A stretch of 64,000 bases of DNA, taken from positions 1,860,001 through 1,924,000 of the forward strand of contig NZ_CP100400.1 in NCBI RefSeq assembly GCF_024218795.1, in the 5' to 3' direction. This DNA comes from Halorussus aquaticus (GTDB lineage: Archaea; Halobacteriota; Halobacteria; Halobacteriales; Haladaptataceae). This document shows, in pieces, positions 50,055-58,847 of this stretch (positions are counted from its first letter, which is position 1; every line of letters begins with the position of its first letter). The position numbers and the translations under genes were made by a program. The notes beneath the pieces were generated by a model that worked only from the letters and a program-made list of their open reading frames with translations, was not told where the DNA came from and did not search any database.

Positions 50055-52163
50055 ATGGGTACTGATAACCCATCAGATTTCGAGAGCGGTCGGCGACGGT
50101 TTCTGAAAGCGAGCGGTGCGGGGGCGGTCGGGATTTCGTTCTCCGGCGCGGCGGACGCCGCGGAACGCGACGCGACGCCAGAGTCGACGATAACCGATGC
50201 GGCGGACGTGACGGCACAGAACGTCTCGGAGGGCGGCGTCTTCACCATGGGGATGGCCCAGCAACCGAGGGGACTGAACCCCCTCTCGACCTCCTCGGCC
50301 TACTCGTGGGTGATACTGGACCTCGTGTATCAGGGGGGAACGACGGTGGACCCGGTGGAGTTCGAGGTTCGGCCGAACGTCTACACCGACTGGACCGTCG
50401 AGAACGCCGGTGGTCAGAACGCGAGCCCCGACGTGTACTTCGACGTCCGCGACGGACTGACGTGGACCGACGGGGAGGAACTCACCGTCGAGGACGTGGT
50501 GTTCACGTACAACTACATGAAGGAACAGCAACCGGGGCGGTACGCCTCCACCATCGACCCGATAGAGACGGTCGAGAAGGCCTCGAACGGGGACTGGGAC
50601 GTCCACATGAAACTCGCCAAGCCCATCGGGACCTACGCGAGCAACCAGTTGGCGATACCGATACTGCCCCAACACATCTGGTCGAACGTGGACAGCTACC
50701 GGCAGTACTCCCCGGCCGAGAACGACGGGCCGGTCGGACTCGGGCCGGGAACGGTCGCGAGTTACGACGCGGCCACCGCCGTCGAAGTCCAGTTCCGGGA
50801 CGACTACCCGCTCGGGAGCCTCGACTGGCGCGAACAGGTGGACAAACTCGTTGCGGGCGGGCCGTTCCTCGACTCCGTTCGGTTCAAGATATTCGGGAGC
50901 GACTCCGCGCTCCAGCAGGCGTTCCTCCGGGGGAACATAGACAGCCTCTACGACTCCATCAACGTCTCGAAGATAGAGCAGGCCCGGAAGAATCAGGGCC
51001 AGAAGCTGGTTCAGGGCGACGACACGGGCTTCGGGTACTTCGCGTACAATATGCGGCGCGTACCCCTCGACGACGCCACGTTCCGGCAGGCGACCTCGAT
51101 GGTGTTCGACGACTACTTCTGGACCGAACGGCTTCAACAGGGCTACTCGTACATGGGCGACTTCGTGATGCCGCCGGGGTTCACCGCGGTCCGGCCCGAG
51201 ACGGGCGTCGAAGGTGCGAAACTGCTGGAAGCGCCCGCGACCAACGCCTTCGAGTTCCGCCAGTCCGAACCCGGCGTGCCCGACATCGAGGGCGTCCGAA
51301 CGTTCCTCACCGAGGGGAAGGTCATCGACGGCAACTCCGGGACCTACGTCGGCAAGGAGTACCCCGGTAGCCTGACCGGCGTGACCGGCGGCCAGTCGGA
51401 GGCCAAGCACGACTACACGTTCGGCCCGGTCCAGTCGCAGGTGCTGCGAGAGACCGACGGCGTCGAACAGGAGATTCGCGTGGACGGCCAGACCATCACT
51501 CAGGCCCACGGCGGACCGCTTGAAGTGTTCGTCTACCCCGCCAAGGACACGCCGAAACTCGCCAAGATGACGACGCGCTGGGTGGACATGCTCCAGCGAC
51601 TCGGCGTCCCGGCGACGGTGAAGGTGATGTCGTTCAACACGATGCTCGGCCGGGTGTACTCTCAGGAGGACTTCGACATCTACCCGATGGGGTGGTCGGA
51701 CCTCTCGCCGTTCGCCACCGGAACGCTGTACAACATCTTCCACAGCGACAACGCCGACGACCACTCGGAACTCGAAGGCTACGACCAGAAGAACACGACG
51801 ACCCAACTCAACAACGCGATGGGGTACGGACTGGCCGACGCCGGGGCCGACGACCTCATCTCGCGCGCCCGGACGACCATGCAGGCCGAGAAGCGCAACC
51901 AGATAGCCCGGCGGGCCATCGAGCGCATCTACCTCGACTTCCCGTACATGGTGTACGGCTACGACAAGGTCATGTGGCCGGTCAACGGGGCGGACTTCGC
52001 CGGTTACGTCCCTGAGATTCCCGGCCCCGGCGCGGCGAACCTCTCGGTCCAACTGATGCAGATTCACCAGTCGGGCGGCGGTGGCGGAAACGGGGGCGGC
52101 GGAACCACCACCGACGGCGGCAACAGCACGGCGAGCAACGCCCCAGCAGACGGCGGGAACTGA
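50055..52163 (+). CDS. Peptide/nickel-type ABC transporter substrate-binding protein
   Basis: The 702 aa family-5 solute-binding protein starts with a Tat signal (GRRRFLKASGAGAVGISFSG) but no lipobox Cys is visible, so the anchor is unclear. Typical sequence is FTMGMAQQPRGLNPLSTSSAYSWVILDLVYQG, DVRDGLTWTDGEELTVEDVVFTYNYMKE and GFGYFAYNMRRVPLDDATFRQATSMVFDDYFW. The last 30 residues are Gly/Thr/Asn-rich. No permease or ATPase genes follow, so it is an orphan or its partners are elsewhere. It is followed convergently by the HAD gene, with one-base separation. Confidence 0.9.
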   Translation: MGTDNPSDFESGRRRFLKASGAGAVGISFSGAADAAERDATPESTITDAADVTAQNVSEGGVFTMGMAQQPRGLNPLSTSSAYSWVILDLVYQGGTTVDPVEFEVRPNVYTDWTVENAGGQNASPDVYFDVRDGLTWTDGEELTVEDVVFTYNYMKEQQPGRYASTIDPIETVEKASNGDWDVHMKLAKPIGTYASNQLAIPILPQHIWSNVDSYRQYSPAENDGPVGLGPGTVASYDAATAVEVQFRDDYPLGSLDWREQVDKLVAGGPFLDSVRFKIFGSDSALQQAFLRGNIDSLYDSINVSKIEQARKNQGQKLVQGDDTGFGYFAYNMRRVPLDDATFRQATSMVFDDYFWTERLQQGYSYMGDFVMPPGFTAVRPETGVEGAKLLEAPATNAFEFRQSEPGVPDIEGVRTFLTEGKVIDGNSGTYVGKEYPGSLTGVTGGQSEAKHDYTFGPVQSQVLRETDGVEQEIRVDGQTITQAHGGPLEVFVYPAKDTPKLAKMTTRWVDMLQRLGVPATVKVMSFNTMLGRVYSQEDFDIYPMGWSDLSPFATGTLYNIFHSDNADDHSELEGYDQKNTTTQLNNAMGYGLADAGADDLISRARTTMQAEKRNQIARRAIERIYLDFPYMVYGYDKVMWPVNGADFAGYVPEIPGPGAANLSVQLMQIHQSGGGGGNGGGGTTTDGGNSTASNAPADGGN

Positions 52164-52835
52164 CTACTCGAACAGGGCGGGGACGTCGCGGAGCGACGTG
52201 ACGGTCGCGTCCGGCCGACGCTCCCGACTCTCTGCGCTTCTCTCGCCCTCGTCAGCTACATCTTCAGTGACGTAGACGCCGGTGAACCCGACGTCCTGTG
52301 CGGGGCGCACGTCGCGTTCGAGGTCGTCGGCCACGAAGGCGTACTCGTCGGCCGAAACCGCGTCCCTCGCGGCCGCGAAGATTTCCGGGTCGGGCTTGTC
52401 CGCGCCCACGTCGCCGGAGACCACCACCGCGTCGAAGTACCCCGCGAGGTCGTGGCGGGCGAGTTTGCGGCGCTGAGCGCGCGCACCGCCGTTCGTCAGC
52501 ACGCCGAGCGCGCAGTCGGCCGCCGCCAGCGCGTCCAGCGCTTCGCCGACGCCCGGTCGGAGGTCGGTCGCGGCCGCCTCGCGCTGAGTGTAGGTCTCCG
52601 CGAGCGCCTCGGCGCTCGGGTCGAGGTCGTACGCCGCCCGGAGGTCGGCCATCGCCGCCCGGTACGGTTCGGCGTGACACGCGGCCAGATGGTCGAAGAA
52701 GGCGTCGAAGTAGTAATCGCGGCGCTCCGCGTCGGCCCGGACGCCGTGGTCGGCCAGCGCCGCCTCGAACAGCGCCGCGAAGTCGTCGGGGAGTTCGACC
52801 AGCGTCCCGTCGAGGTCGAAGAAGACCGCTCGCAT
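52164..52835 (-). CDS. HAD-family hydrolase
   Basis: The 223 aa protein is a phosphoglycolate-phosphatase-like HAD enzyme. Motif I is VFFDLDGTLVEL (DxDGT), motif II LTNGG, motif III the Lys in GADKPDPEIF and motif IV FVADDLERDV. A four-helix cap domain lies between I and II (about 15-90). The substrate is unknown; a small phosphorylated metabolite is most likely. Its stop abuts the stop of the binding-protein gene. Confidence 0.88.
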   Translation of the reverse strand: MRAVFFDLDGTLVELPDDFAALFEAALADHGVRADAERRDYYFDAFFDHLAACHAEPYRAAMADLRAAYDLDPSAEALAETYTQREAAATDLRPGVGEALDALAAADCALGVLTNGGARAQRRKLARHDLAGYFDAVVVSGDVGADKPDPEIFAAARDAVSADEYAFVADDLERDVRPAQDVGFTGVYVTEDVADEGERSAESRERRPDATVTSLRDVPALFE

Positions 52836-53054
52836 GCGACGGGATTCTCGTTCACTCGCGAAAAAGGTCGGGGCTGTGTGTGACTATGTAGCAAGATAGG
52901 GCTTCTTCCGACGTTCGCGACCGAGTAGCGGCAGCGACTATCCGCGTCGATAGGACCGCACCCCGCCGTCCATGGTGGAGAACACGATAAATTGTCGTGC
53001 GCGATATCGAACCGAAGAGAGTACCGTACTGCTGACGAATTTGTCCGGGCGACG

Positions 53055-54209
53055 CTACGATTGCTTGTAGATGAGATTCCGCTGAATCTCGTTCGCGCCC
53101 TCGTAGACGACCGGGATGCGCACGTCCCGGTACACTCGGGCGATGCGGCGGTCGGTCAGGATGGAGCGTCCGCCGTGGAACTGCATCCCCTGCTCGGCGC
53201 AGTCGGTGGCGGTTTCGGTGGCCTTGGTCTTGGCCATCGCGGCCCAGAGTCCGGCGTTGTCGCCGTCCCGGACCTTCTCGGCGGCGCGGTAGGTCAGCGC
53301 GCGCGCCGACTCGAACTCCATGCGCATGTCGGCGAGTCCGTGCTGGACCGCCTGAAAGTCGGCGATGGTGCGGCCGAACTCCTCGCGGCCGTGGACGAAC
53401 TCCCACGCCTCCTCTATCGCGGCGGCCGCGAGACCGAGACCGTGTCCGGCCACGACCGTCCGGCCGTGGTTGAAGAACTCCGCGAGCAGCATGAACCCGG
53501 CACCCTCGTTCCCGACGAGGTTCGACTCGGGAATCCGGCAGTCGTCGAAGACGATGTGGGCCTGCTTGCTCGCCCGCATCCCCATCTTCTCCGGGATGTG
53601 TTCGGCGTCGTACCCCTCGGCGTCTGTCGGCACGATGAACAGCGAGTGGTTGCCGTAGCGGTTGTCCTCGTTGTCGCCCGTCCGGGCGTACACCGTCAGC
53701 CAGTCGCCCTCGACGCCGTTTCCGATCCAGTACTTCTCGCCGTTCAGCACCCACTCGCCGGTCTCTTCGTCCTTCTCGGCGGTGGTCTGCATCCCCGAGA
53801 GGTCGCTCCCCGTGTCGGGTTCCGACACCGCGAGTCCGGTAATCTGGTCGCCCTCCGCGACCGGGCGGAGGTACTCCTCCTTCTGCTCGTCGGTGCCGTA
53901 CTCCTCGACGATTTCCGCGCCGAAACTGGCGAGTTGGAGCGTGAGCGCGATGCCCGCGTCGGCCCGGAACCACTCCTCGGCCACGGCGAGCATCTGGACC
54001 ACGTCGAGGCCGCGGCCGCCCCACTCCTCGCCGATGTCTTGGGCGACGAGTCCGGCGTCCTGACCCGCTTTGAGGATATCTTCGGGGTACGTCCCCTCCC
54101 GGAAGTACTCCTCGGCGTTCGGTGCGACGTGTTCCGCGGCGAACTCGCGGGCCTCGTGTTTCACGTCGCGTGCGTACTCGGGGACGATGTCGTCGGCGAG
54201 AAGTTCCAT
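53055..54209 (-). CDS. Acyl-CoA dehydrogenase
   Basis: The 384 aa FAD enzyme introduces the first double bond in acyl-CoA oxidation. LAVSEPDTGSDLSGMQTTAEKDEETGEWVLNGEKYWIGNG is the flavin and substrate segment, ARTGDNEDNRYGNHSLFIV follows, and the C-terminal helices contain QFHGGRSILTDRRIARVYRDVRIPVVYEGANEIQRNLI, with the Glu of YEGANE as probable catalytic base. Start MELLADDIVPEYARD is preferred over six extra residues. The acyl-CoA synthetase gene lies just upstream on the same strand (73 bp), suggesting a two-gene fatty-acid unit. Confidence 0.93.
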   Translation of the reverse strand: MELLADDIVPEYARDVKHEAREFAAEHVAPNAEEYFREGTYPEDILKAGQDAGLVAQDIGEEWGGRGLDVVQMLAVAEEWFRADAGIALTLQLASFGAEIVEEYGTDEQKEEYLRPVAEGDQITGLAVSEPDTGSDLSGMQTTAEKDEETGEWVLNGEKYWIGNGVEGDWLTVYARTGDNEDNRYGNHSLFIVPTDAEGYDAEHIPEKMGMRASKQAHIVFDDCRIPESNLVGNEGAGFMLLAEFFNHGRTVVAGHGLGLAAAAIEEAWEFVHGREEFGRTIADFQAVQHGLADMRMEFESARALTYRAAEKVRDGDNAGLWAAMAKTKATETATDCAEQGMQFHGGRSILTDRRIARVYRDVRIPVVYEGANEIQRNLIYKQS

Positions 54210-54282
54210 ACCGAATCGAAGGCCCACGCCCGGAAAATACCTCGGGGTTACGCCTCGCCTCGGAGCTGTCCTCGTCCCGGCG

Positions 54283-55938
54283 TCACTCCTCGTCGGGCGC
54301 GGCCTCTTCCGGAACGTCGCCGTCCACGAGCGACTGGTCGTCGTACTGGTCGCGCAACACCTTCTTGTCGAACTTCCCGGTCGCCGTCTTGGGAACTGAC
54401 TCGATGAACACCACCTCGTCGGGTGCCCACCAGCGGGGGTACTCCTCGCTGATGCTGGCGAGCAGTTCCTCCTTCAGCGTCTCTTGGTCGGCCCGAGCCT
54501 TCGCCACCACGAACGCGACGGGTCGCTCCTGCCAGCGCTCGTGGGGGACGCCGACGACGGTGGCCTCGGCGACGTCGTCGTGGGCCATCAGCGCGTTCTC
54601 CAGTTCGAGCGAGGATATCCACTCGCCGCCGCTCTTGATGACGTCCTTGGCGCGGTCCACGATTTTGATGTAGCCGTCCTCGTCGACGGTCACCACGTCG
54701 CCGGTCTTGAGCCACTCGCCGTCGAAGTCCTCCTCGTTGGCCTCGGGGCGCTGGAAGTACGACTGGGTGACCCACGGTCCCTTGATGTAGAGTTCGCCGA
54801 AGTCCTCGCCGTTCCACGGAATCTCCTCGTCCTCGTCGCCGACGACCTTGAACTCCAGTCCGGGCATGATGAGGCCCTGCTTGCCGCGCTTGTCGTACTG
54901 ACTGTCGGCGTCCCACTCCTCCATGCCGTCCTTGAGGTGCGAGACGCTACCGATGGGCGCGGTTTCGGTCATCCCCCACGCGTGGAGGACGTTCACGTCG
55001 TACTCCTCGTCGAACCGCCGGATGACCGACTTGGGCGCGGCGCTCCCGCCGATGACGATGGTCTCGAGCGACGAGATGTCGGCGTCGTTGTCCTCCAGAT
55101 ACTCCAGCAGTCCGAGCCACACCGTCGGGACGCCCGCGGTGAAGGTGACGCCCTCGCTCTCGATGAGTTCGGCGAGGTCCGCGGGTTCGGGCGACGGACC
55201 GGGGTAGACGTGGGTCGCTCCGGCGGCGGTCGCCGAGTAGGGCATCCCCCACGCGTTGACGTGGAACATCGGGACGACCGGCATTATCACGTCGGACTCG
55301 TCGAACTCCAGTCCCTGCGGCGTCAGCGAGGCCATGGTGTGGGCCCAGAGCATCTGCTGGGTGTACTCGACGCCCTTCGGGTCGCCGGTGGTGCCGGAGG
55401 TGTAACACATCCCCGCGGGCGTGTCGCCCGAGAGACTCGGCCAGTCGTAGTCGGCCGACTCGTCGGCGACGAACGACTCGTAGTCGGTCACGGGAGCGAG
55501 GTCGGTGTCGGGGACCTCCTCGTCCATCACGACGAACTGCTCGACGCTCTCGAACGCCTCGGAGTCGGCCGCGCCTTCGAGTTTCTCGACCAGCGAGGCG
55601 TCCACGAAGATGAGTCTGTCTCCGGCGTTCTCCACGATGTGTTCGATGTGGTGGTCCGGGAGGAGCGGGTTGATGGTGTGGAGTTGCCTGCCGGAGTTGG
55701 GCACGCCGAAGTAGGTCTCGAAGTGGCGGTGGTGGTTCCAGCAGAAGGTGGCGACCCGGTCGCCCGATTCGATGCCTGCCGCGTCGAGGGCGTTCGCCAG
55801 TTGCGCGGTACGGTCCTCGAACGTCGCGTAGTCGTACCGTTCGACGCCGCGGTTAGTGCGCGACACGATTTCGGTATCGGGGTACAGTTTCGCCGCGCGC
55901 CACAGGAACGGTCGAAGCGTCGGGTCTGCGCCTGCCAT
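54283..55938 (-). CDS. Long- or medium-chain fatty-acid CoA ligase (AMP-forming)
   Basis: The 551 aa adenylate-forming ligase resembles FadD. MCYTSGTTGDPKGVEYTQQM is the P-loop, MHVNAWG-like VPMFHVNAWGMPYSA follows, HAWGMTETAPIGSV is the substrate loop, EWLKTGDVVTVDEDGYIKIVDRAKDVIKSGGEWISSLELENAL is the hinge and core, and KTATGKFDKKVLRDQY supplies the catalytic lysine. It is the first gene of a likely operon with the acyl-CoA dehydrogenase. Confidence 0.93.
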   Translation of the reverse strand: MAGADPTLRPFLWRAAKLYPDTEIVSRTNRGVERYDYATFEDRTAQLANALDAAGIESGDRVATFCWNHHRHFETYFGVPNSGRQLHTINPLLPDHHIEHIVENAGDRLIFVDASLVEKLEGAADSEAFESVEQFVVMDEEVPDTDLAPVTDYESFVADESADYDWPSLSGDTPAGMCYTSGTTGDPKGVEYTQQMLWAHTMASLTPQGLEFDESDVIMPVVPMFHVNAWGMPYSATAAGATHVYPGPSPEPADLAELIESEGVTFTAGVPTVWLGLLEYLEDNDADISSLETIVIGGSAAPKSVIRRFDEEYDVNVLHAWGMTETAPIGSVSHLKDGMEEWDADSQYDKRGKQGLIMPGLEFKVVGDEDEEIPWNGEDFGELYIKGPWVTQSYFQRPEANEEDFDGEWLKTGDVVTVDEDGYIKIVDRAKDVIKSGGEWISSLELENALMAHDDVAEATVVGVPHERWQERPVAFVVAKARADQETLKEELLASISEEYPRWWAPDEVVFIESVPKTATGKFDKKVLRDQYDDQSLVDGDVPEEAAPDEE

Positions 55939-56032
55939 ATCCGCGACTTGGTTTCCGGGTTCATATGACTTGCTACCACAGTGCGCTAGCCGTGGGGCGT
56001 TTACTCGCTAAATCAGAATCGTTATCAGCGAC

Positions 56033-56809
56033 GTGTCGAAACGAACGCACGTGACAGGGGGCGAGTCGTTCCGCGTGGACCTCCACGTGAAGGTGTTGGA
56101 CGAGTCGGTGGTCGAGCGCGCCAAGGAGCGGGGCCTCGACGCTATCGTGTACGCACCTCACTTCACGCGCTTGCCGGACGTCCGCGAGCAGGCCGCTCGC
56201 TTCTCGGACGACGACCTGCTGGTCGTCCCCGGCAGGGAAGTGTTCACCGGGGACTGGCGGAACCGCAGGCACCTCCTCGCGGTCGGTCTCGACGACCCGG
56301 TTCCGGACTTCATCCCGTTCGACGAAGCGGTGGACGAGTTCGATAGACAGGACGCCGCGGTCCTCGCGCCCCACCCCGAGTTCCTCAACGTCTCGCTGTC
56401 GGAGTCGGACTTCTCGGCGTACCGCGACCGAATCGACGCCGTCGAGACGTACAACTCCAAGCACTGGCCTCACCACAACGAGCGCGCCCGGGAGTTGGCC
56501 GCCGAGTACGACCTCCCGGCGTTCACGTCGTCGTACGCCCACCTGCGGGGGTCGGTCGGCGAGGCGTGGACCGAGTTCCGGCGGTCGTTCGACGCGGCCG
56601 ACGAACTGGTCGCGGCGCTGAAGGAGGGCGTCCCGCGCAGAATCGTCCGCCGGTCGGGGTGGCGACACGAACTCCGGTGCGCCGCCGAGTTCGCCCACCT
56701 CGGCTGGGAGAACTCCTACGAGAAACTCGACCGACTGTTCCTCTCGGGGATGGAACCGACCCACCCCGACCACATCGCCTACGACGACCGGTTCGACGGC
56801 GTCTACTGA
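56033..56809 (+). CDS. PHP-domain-like phosphoesterase protein with altered first metal motif
   Basis: The 258 aa protein starts with GTG. It has the PHP barrel pattern: FRVDLHVKVLDESVVERAKERGLDAIVYAPHFTRL, LLVVPGREVFTGDWRNRRHLLAVGL, AVLAPHPEFLNVSLS, VETYNSKHWPHHNERARELA and FTSSYAHLRGSVGEAWTEF. The first motif reads DLHVKV where active PHP enzymes have DLHxHT, so one histidine ligand is Lys, but several other metal-binding positions appear kept. It may be an enzyme with fewer metals or a divergent family (PHP-associated domain). No operon partner is visible. Confidence 0.7.
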   Translation: MSKRTHVTGGESFRVDLHVKVLDESVVERAKERGLDAIVYAPHFTRLPDVREQAARFSDDDLLVVPGREVFTGDWRNRRHLLAVGLDDPVPDFIPFDEAVDEFDRQDAAVLAPHPEFLNVSLSESDFSAYRDRIDAVETYNSKHWPHHNERARELAAEYDLPAFTSSYAHLRGSVGEAWTEFRRSFDAADELVAALKEGVPRRIVRRSGWRHELRCAAEFAHLGWENSYEKLDRLFLSGMEPTHPDHIAYDDRFDGVY

Positions 56810-56849
56810 CTTAGAACTGGTAACGACGCGAAACGCGGGTTCCGGACGG

Positions 56850-57332
56850 CTACAGGAGTCCCCCGACCGTCGCCGTGAGGTCCTGAATCGGCAGTTGGAG
56901 GTGGACGACGCCCGCGATTACCGCGACCTCCAGAATCGAGATAACGACCGTGACGAGACCGGCGCGCTCGCTGGAGACCGCGACGCCGACCGGCAGGCCG
57001 TACTCCTTCGTGTAGGGGTAGAACAGCGCGATACCCCGCTTGCTCCCCACCACGTCCAGCACGTAGTGGGTCGCCACGCCTATCCAGACGTAGTGGAGGT
57101 TGCCGAAGTAGACGGGCCAAGCGTAGAACAGCGCCAGCACGGGCAGGTTGTGGAGCGTCTTGCGGTGCTTGCCGAAGGCGGTGTCCACGTCCGGGAACAG
57201 CGCGCCGAGGACGACCGGCACGGAGATCTCCGCGATGGCCCGAAACGTCGGCACGTCGCCCGCGGGGTGAAAGACGTACCCCAGACCGATGCTCAACAGG
57301 ACCGCGTTCAGAACGTGTCCCTCCTTGTTCAT
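56850..57332 (-). CDS. Metal-dependent hydrolase-type membrane protein (DUF457/YdjM-like)
   Basis: The 160 aa membrane protein has four to five hydrophobic segments. HVLNAVLLSIGLGYVFHPA and PVVLGALFPDVDTAFGKHRKTLHNLPVLALFYAW carry the conserved Asp/His motifs of the YdjM/DUF457 family (LFPDVDxxxxxHRxxxHS-like), and GVATHYVLDVVGSKRGIALFYPYTKEYGLPVGV the second Asp/His set. A zinc-dependent hydrolase is inferred; in YfhO/LexA-regulated bacterial members a membrane role is also known. CinA lies upstream on the same strand. Confidence 0.8.
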   Translation of the reverse strand: MNKEGHVLNAVLLSIGLGYVFHPAGDVPTFRAIAEISVPVVLGALFPDVDTAFGKHRKTLHNLPVLALFYAWPVYFGNLHYVWIGVATHYVLDVVGSKRGIALFYPYTKEYGLPVGVAVSSERAGLVTVVISILEVAVIAGVVHLQLPIQDLTATVGGLL

Positions 57333-57537
57333 GCGTTTTCCCCGGTCACGTCCGACTTCTTATCCGGGGAGGACTCAAGGGTTTCCCTCCGATGTCTGAC
57401 GCGCGTCTTGCGATTCGGAGCCGTCGCTCCGTCTGAATCCGGAACGCGCCCGCTCCCGAACTGCGCGCTCGATGATACCCGCACTGTTCGGACACTCCGC
57501 CGTTGGAGAGTCCTTCTTCGGCGCTCCGTCCGTCTTG

Positions 57538-57581
57538 GACTCCACCTCGCTCAGTCCGCCCGCGACTCCACCTCGCTCAGT
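57538..57581 (-). repeat. 18-bp direct repeat at the cinA 3' end
   Basis: GACTCCACCTCGCTCAGT occurs at 57538-57555 and again at 57564-57581. The second copy encodes the last cinA codons and the first contains the stop. The 26-bp offset is not a multiple of three, so a local duplication has moved the reading frame. Confidence 0.6.
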
Positions 57582-58072
57582 ACGTCCCGCAACGCCTGCC
57601 GGGCTATCTGGTCCTTTATCTCCCGCCGACTCCCGTCGAACTCGTAGCGCGAGACCACGGAGTACGACTCCTGCGTTCCCCAGTCGCCCGCGTAGGCGAC
57701 GCCGACGAAGACTGTGCCGACCGGTTTCTCGTCGCTCCCGCCGGTCGGTCCCGCGATGCCTGTCGTCGCCGCGCCCCACGTCGTCCCCGCGGCGTCCCGG
57801 ACCCCGCGGGCCATCTGGCGCGCGACGGGTTCGCTGACCGCGCCGCGGTCGTCCAACTCTTCGCGGGCGACGCCGAGGTCCTGCAACTTGGCGTCGTAGG
57901 AGTAGGTCACGAACCCGCGGTCGAAGTAGTCGCTCGACCCCGGCACGTCGGTCAGCAGCGACCCGACCAGACCGCCGGTGCAGGACTCGGCCACCGCGAC
58001 GGTCTGGTCGGCCGCGCGCAGGGCGTCTCCGATGCGCTCCTCCACGGGCGGGTCCTCGGCGTCGTCGTTCAT
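57551..58072 (-). CDS. CinA C-terminal-domain family protein (nicotinamide-nucleotide amidase-like)
   Basis: The 173 aa protein corresponds to the CinA/PncC amidohydrolase domain. VAVAESCTGGLVGSLLTDVPGSSDYF contains the catalytic AESCTGG Ser; GAVSEPVARQMARGVRDAAGTTWGAATTGIAGPTGG follows with the AxTTGIAGP motif; then PVGTVFVGVAY. The family removes nicotinamide mononucleotide amide in the NAD salvage route. Start MNDDAEDPPVEER at 58072 is preferred over a three-residue extension. Only the C-terminal domain is present; the molybdopterin-like domain of full CinA is missing, as in many archaea. Confidence 0.88.
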   Translation of the reverse strand: MNDDAEDPPVEERIGDALRAADQTVAVAESCTGGLVGSLLTDVPGSSDYFDRGFVTYSYDAKLQDLGVAREELDDRGAVSEPVARQMARGVRDAAGTTWGAATTGIAGPTGGSDEKPVGTVFVGVAYAGDWGTQESYSVVSRYEFDGSRREIKDQIARQALRDVLSEVESRAD

Positions 58073-58138
58073 ACCTGTCACTGAGGAGGGCCAATCGAAT
58101 GAAGGTACGGGACGCGCCGGACGGGCGCTTCGTGAGTC

Positions 58139-58744
58139 CTACTTCCCCTGTCGAACGTCGGCGTCCGGGTCCACCACCCTATCGACGTCCTCGGGCGCGC
58201 GCCAGTCGGTCGTCAACTCCAGCAGTTGGACCAGAATCCGGGCAGTCGCGCCCCAGACCGTGTACCCGCCGACGTGAAAGAAGTGGACGATGGCTTCGCC
58301 GTACTGGGGATGCTCCCGGCGCTCGACCTCGTGGTTGTCCGGGTCCAGCAGTCCGGCGACGGGAAGCACCGCGATTTCGGCGACCTCGCGCTCGTCCGGG
58401 GTGTACTCCCGGTCGGGGACGGTGGCGACGTAGGGCGTGACCGCGTACCTGCTCGTCGTCCGGATGTCGTCGAGTCGGCCGACGATGTCCGCCTCCTCCG
58501 GGCGCAGGCCGATCTCCTCCTCGGCCTCCCGAAGCGCGGTGGCCCGGAGGTCGGCGTCGCTCGGTTCGCGGCCGCCGCCCGGGAAACTCATCTGCCCGGC
58601 GTGTTCGCCGAGGTGGTCGGCCCGCTTGGTGAACAGGAGGTAGTGGTCGCCCTCCCGCTCGACCACGGGTGCCAACACCGCCGCGTCGTGGTCCTCGTCG
58701 GGAACGTCCCGCGGGACGTGTTCGGCCACGCGACCCAGTTCCAT
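58139..58744 (-). CDS. Nudix hydrolase, coenzyme A pyrophosphatase type
   Basis: The 201 aa protein carries the extended CoA-pyrophosphatase signature: YLLFTKRADHLGEHAGQMSFPGGGREPSDADLRATALREAEEEIGL. It combines the UPF0035 motif (LLFTKR...GQMSFPGG) with the Nudix box (GGREPSD...REAEEEIG). Members hydrolyse CoA and acyl-CoA to 4'-phosphopantetheine derivatives. That role would suit the acyl-CoA metabolism genes nearby. Start MELGRVAEHVPRD at 58744 follows the nearest ATG; an upstream ATG adds three residues. Confidence 0.9.
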   Translation of the reverse strand: MELGRVAEHVPRDVPDEDHDAAVLAPVVEREGDHYLLFTKRADHLGEHAGQMSFPGGGREPSDADLRATALREAEEEIGLRPEEADIVGRLDDIRTTSRYAVTPYVATVPDREYTPDEREVAEIAVLPVAGLLDPDNHEVERREHPQYGEAIVHFFHVGGYTVWGATARILVQLLELTTDWRAPEDVDRVVDPDADVRQGK

Positions 58745-58847
58745 ACCCGCCACGTCGTACTCCGTCGTCTTAATTTGCCCGTCCTGTCGCCACGTCGGGT
58801 GCTGGTTCGGTCGGCGACCCGAGACTATCCTCCGCGCCGACGCTCTC

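Noticed and set aside
52836-53054. Helix-turn-helix-like minus-strand frame through the gap after the HAD gene
   Set aside because: It is the frame-shifted continuation of the acyl-CoA dehydrogenase shadow; it has no independent start. The gap itself shows only lower GC and possible promoter DNA.
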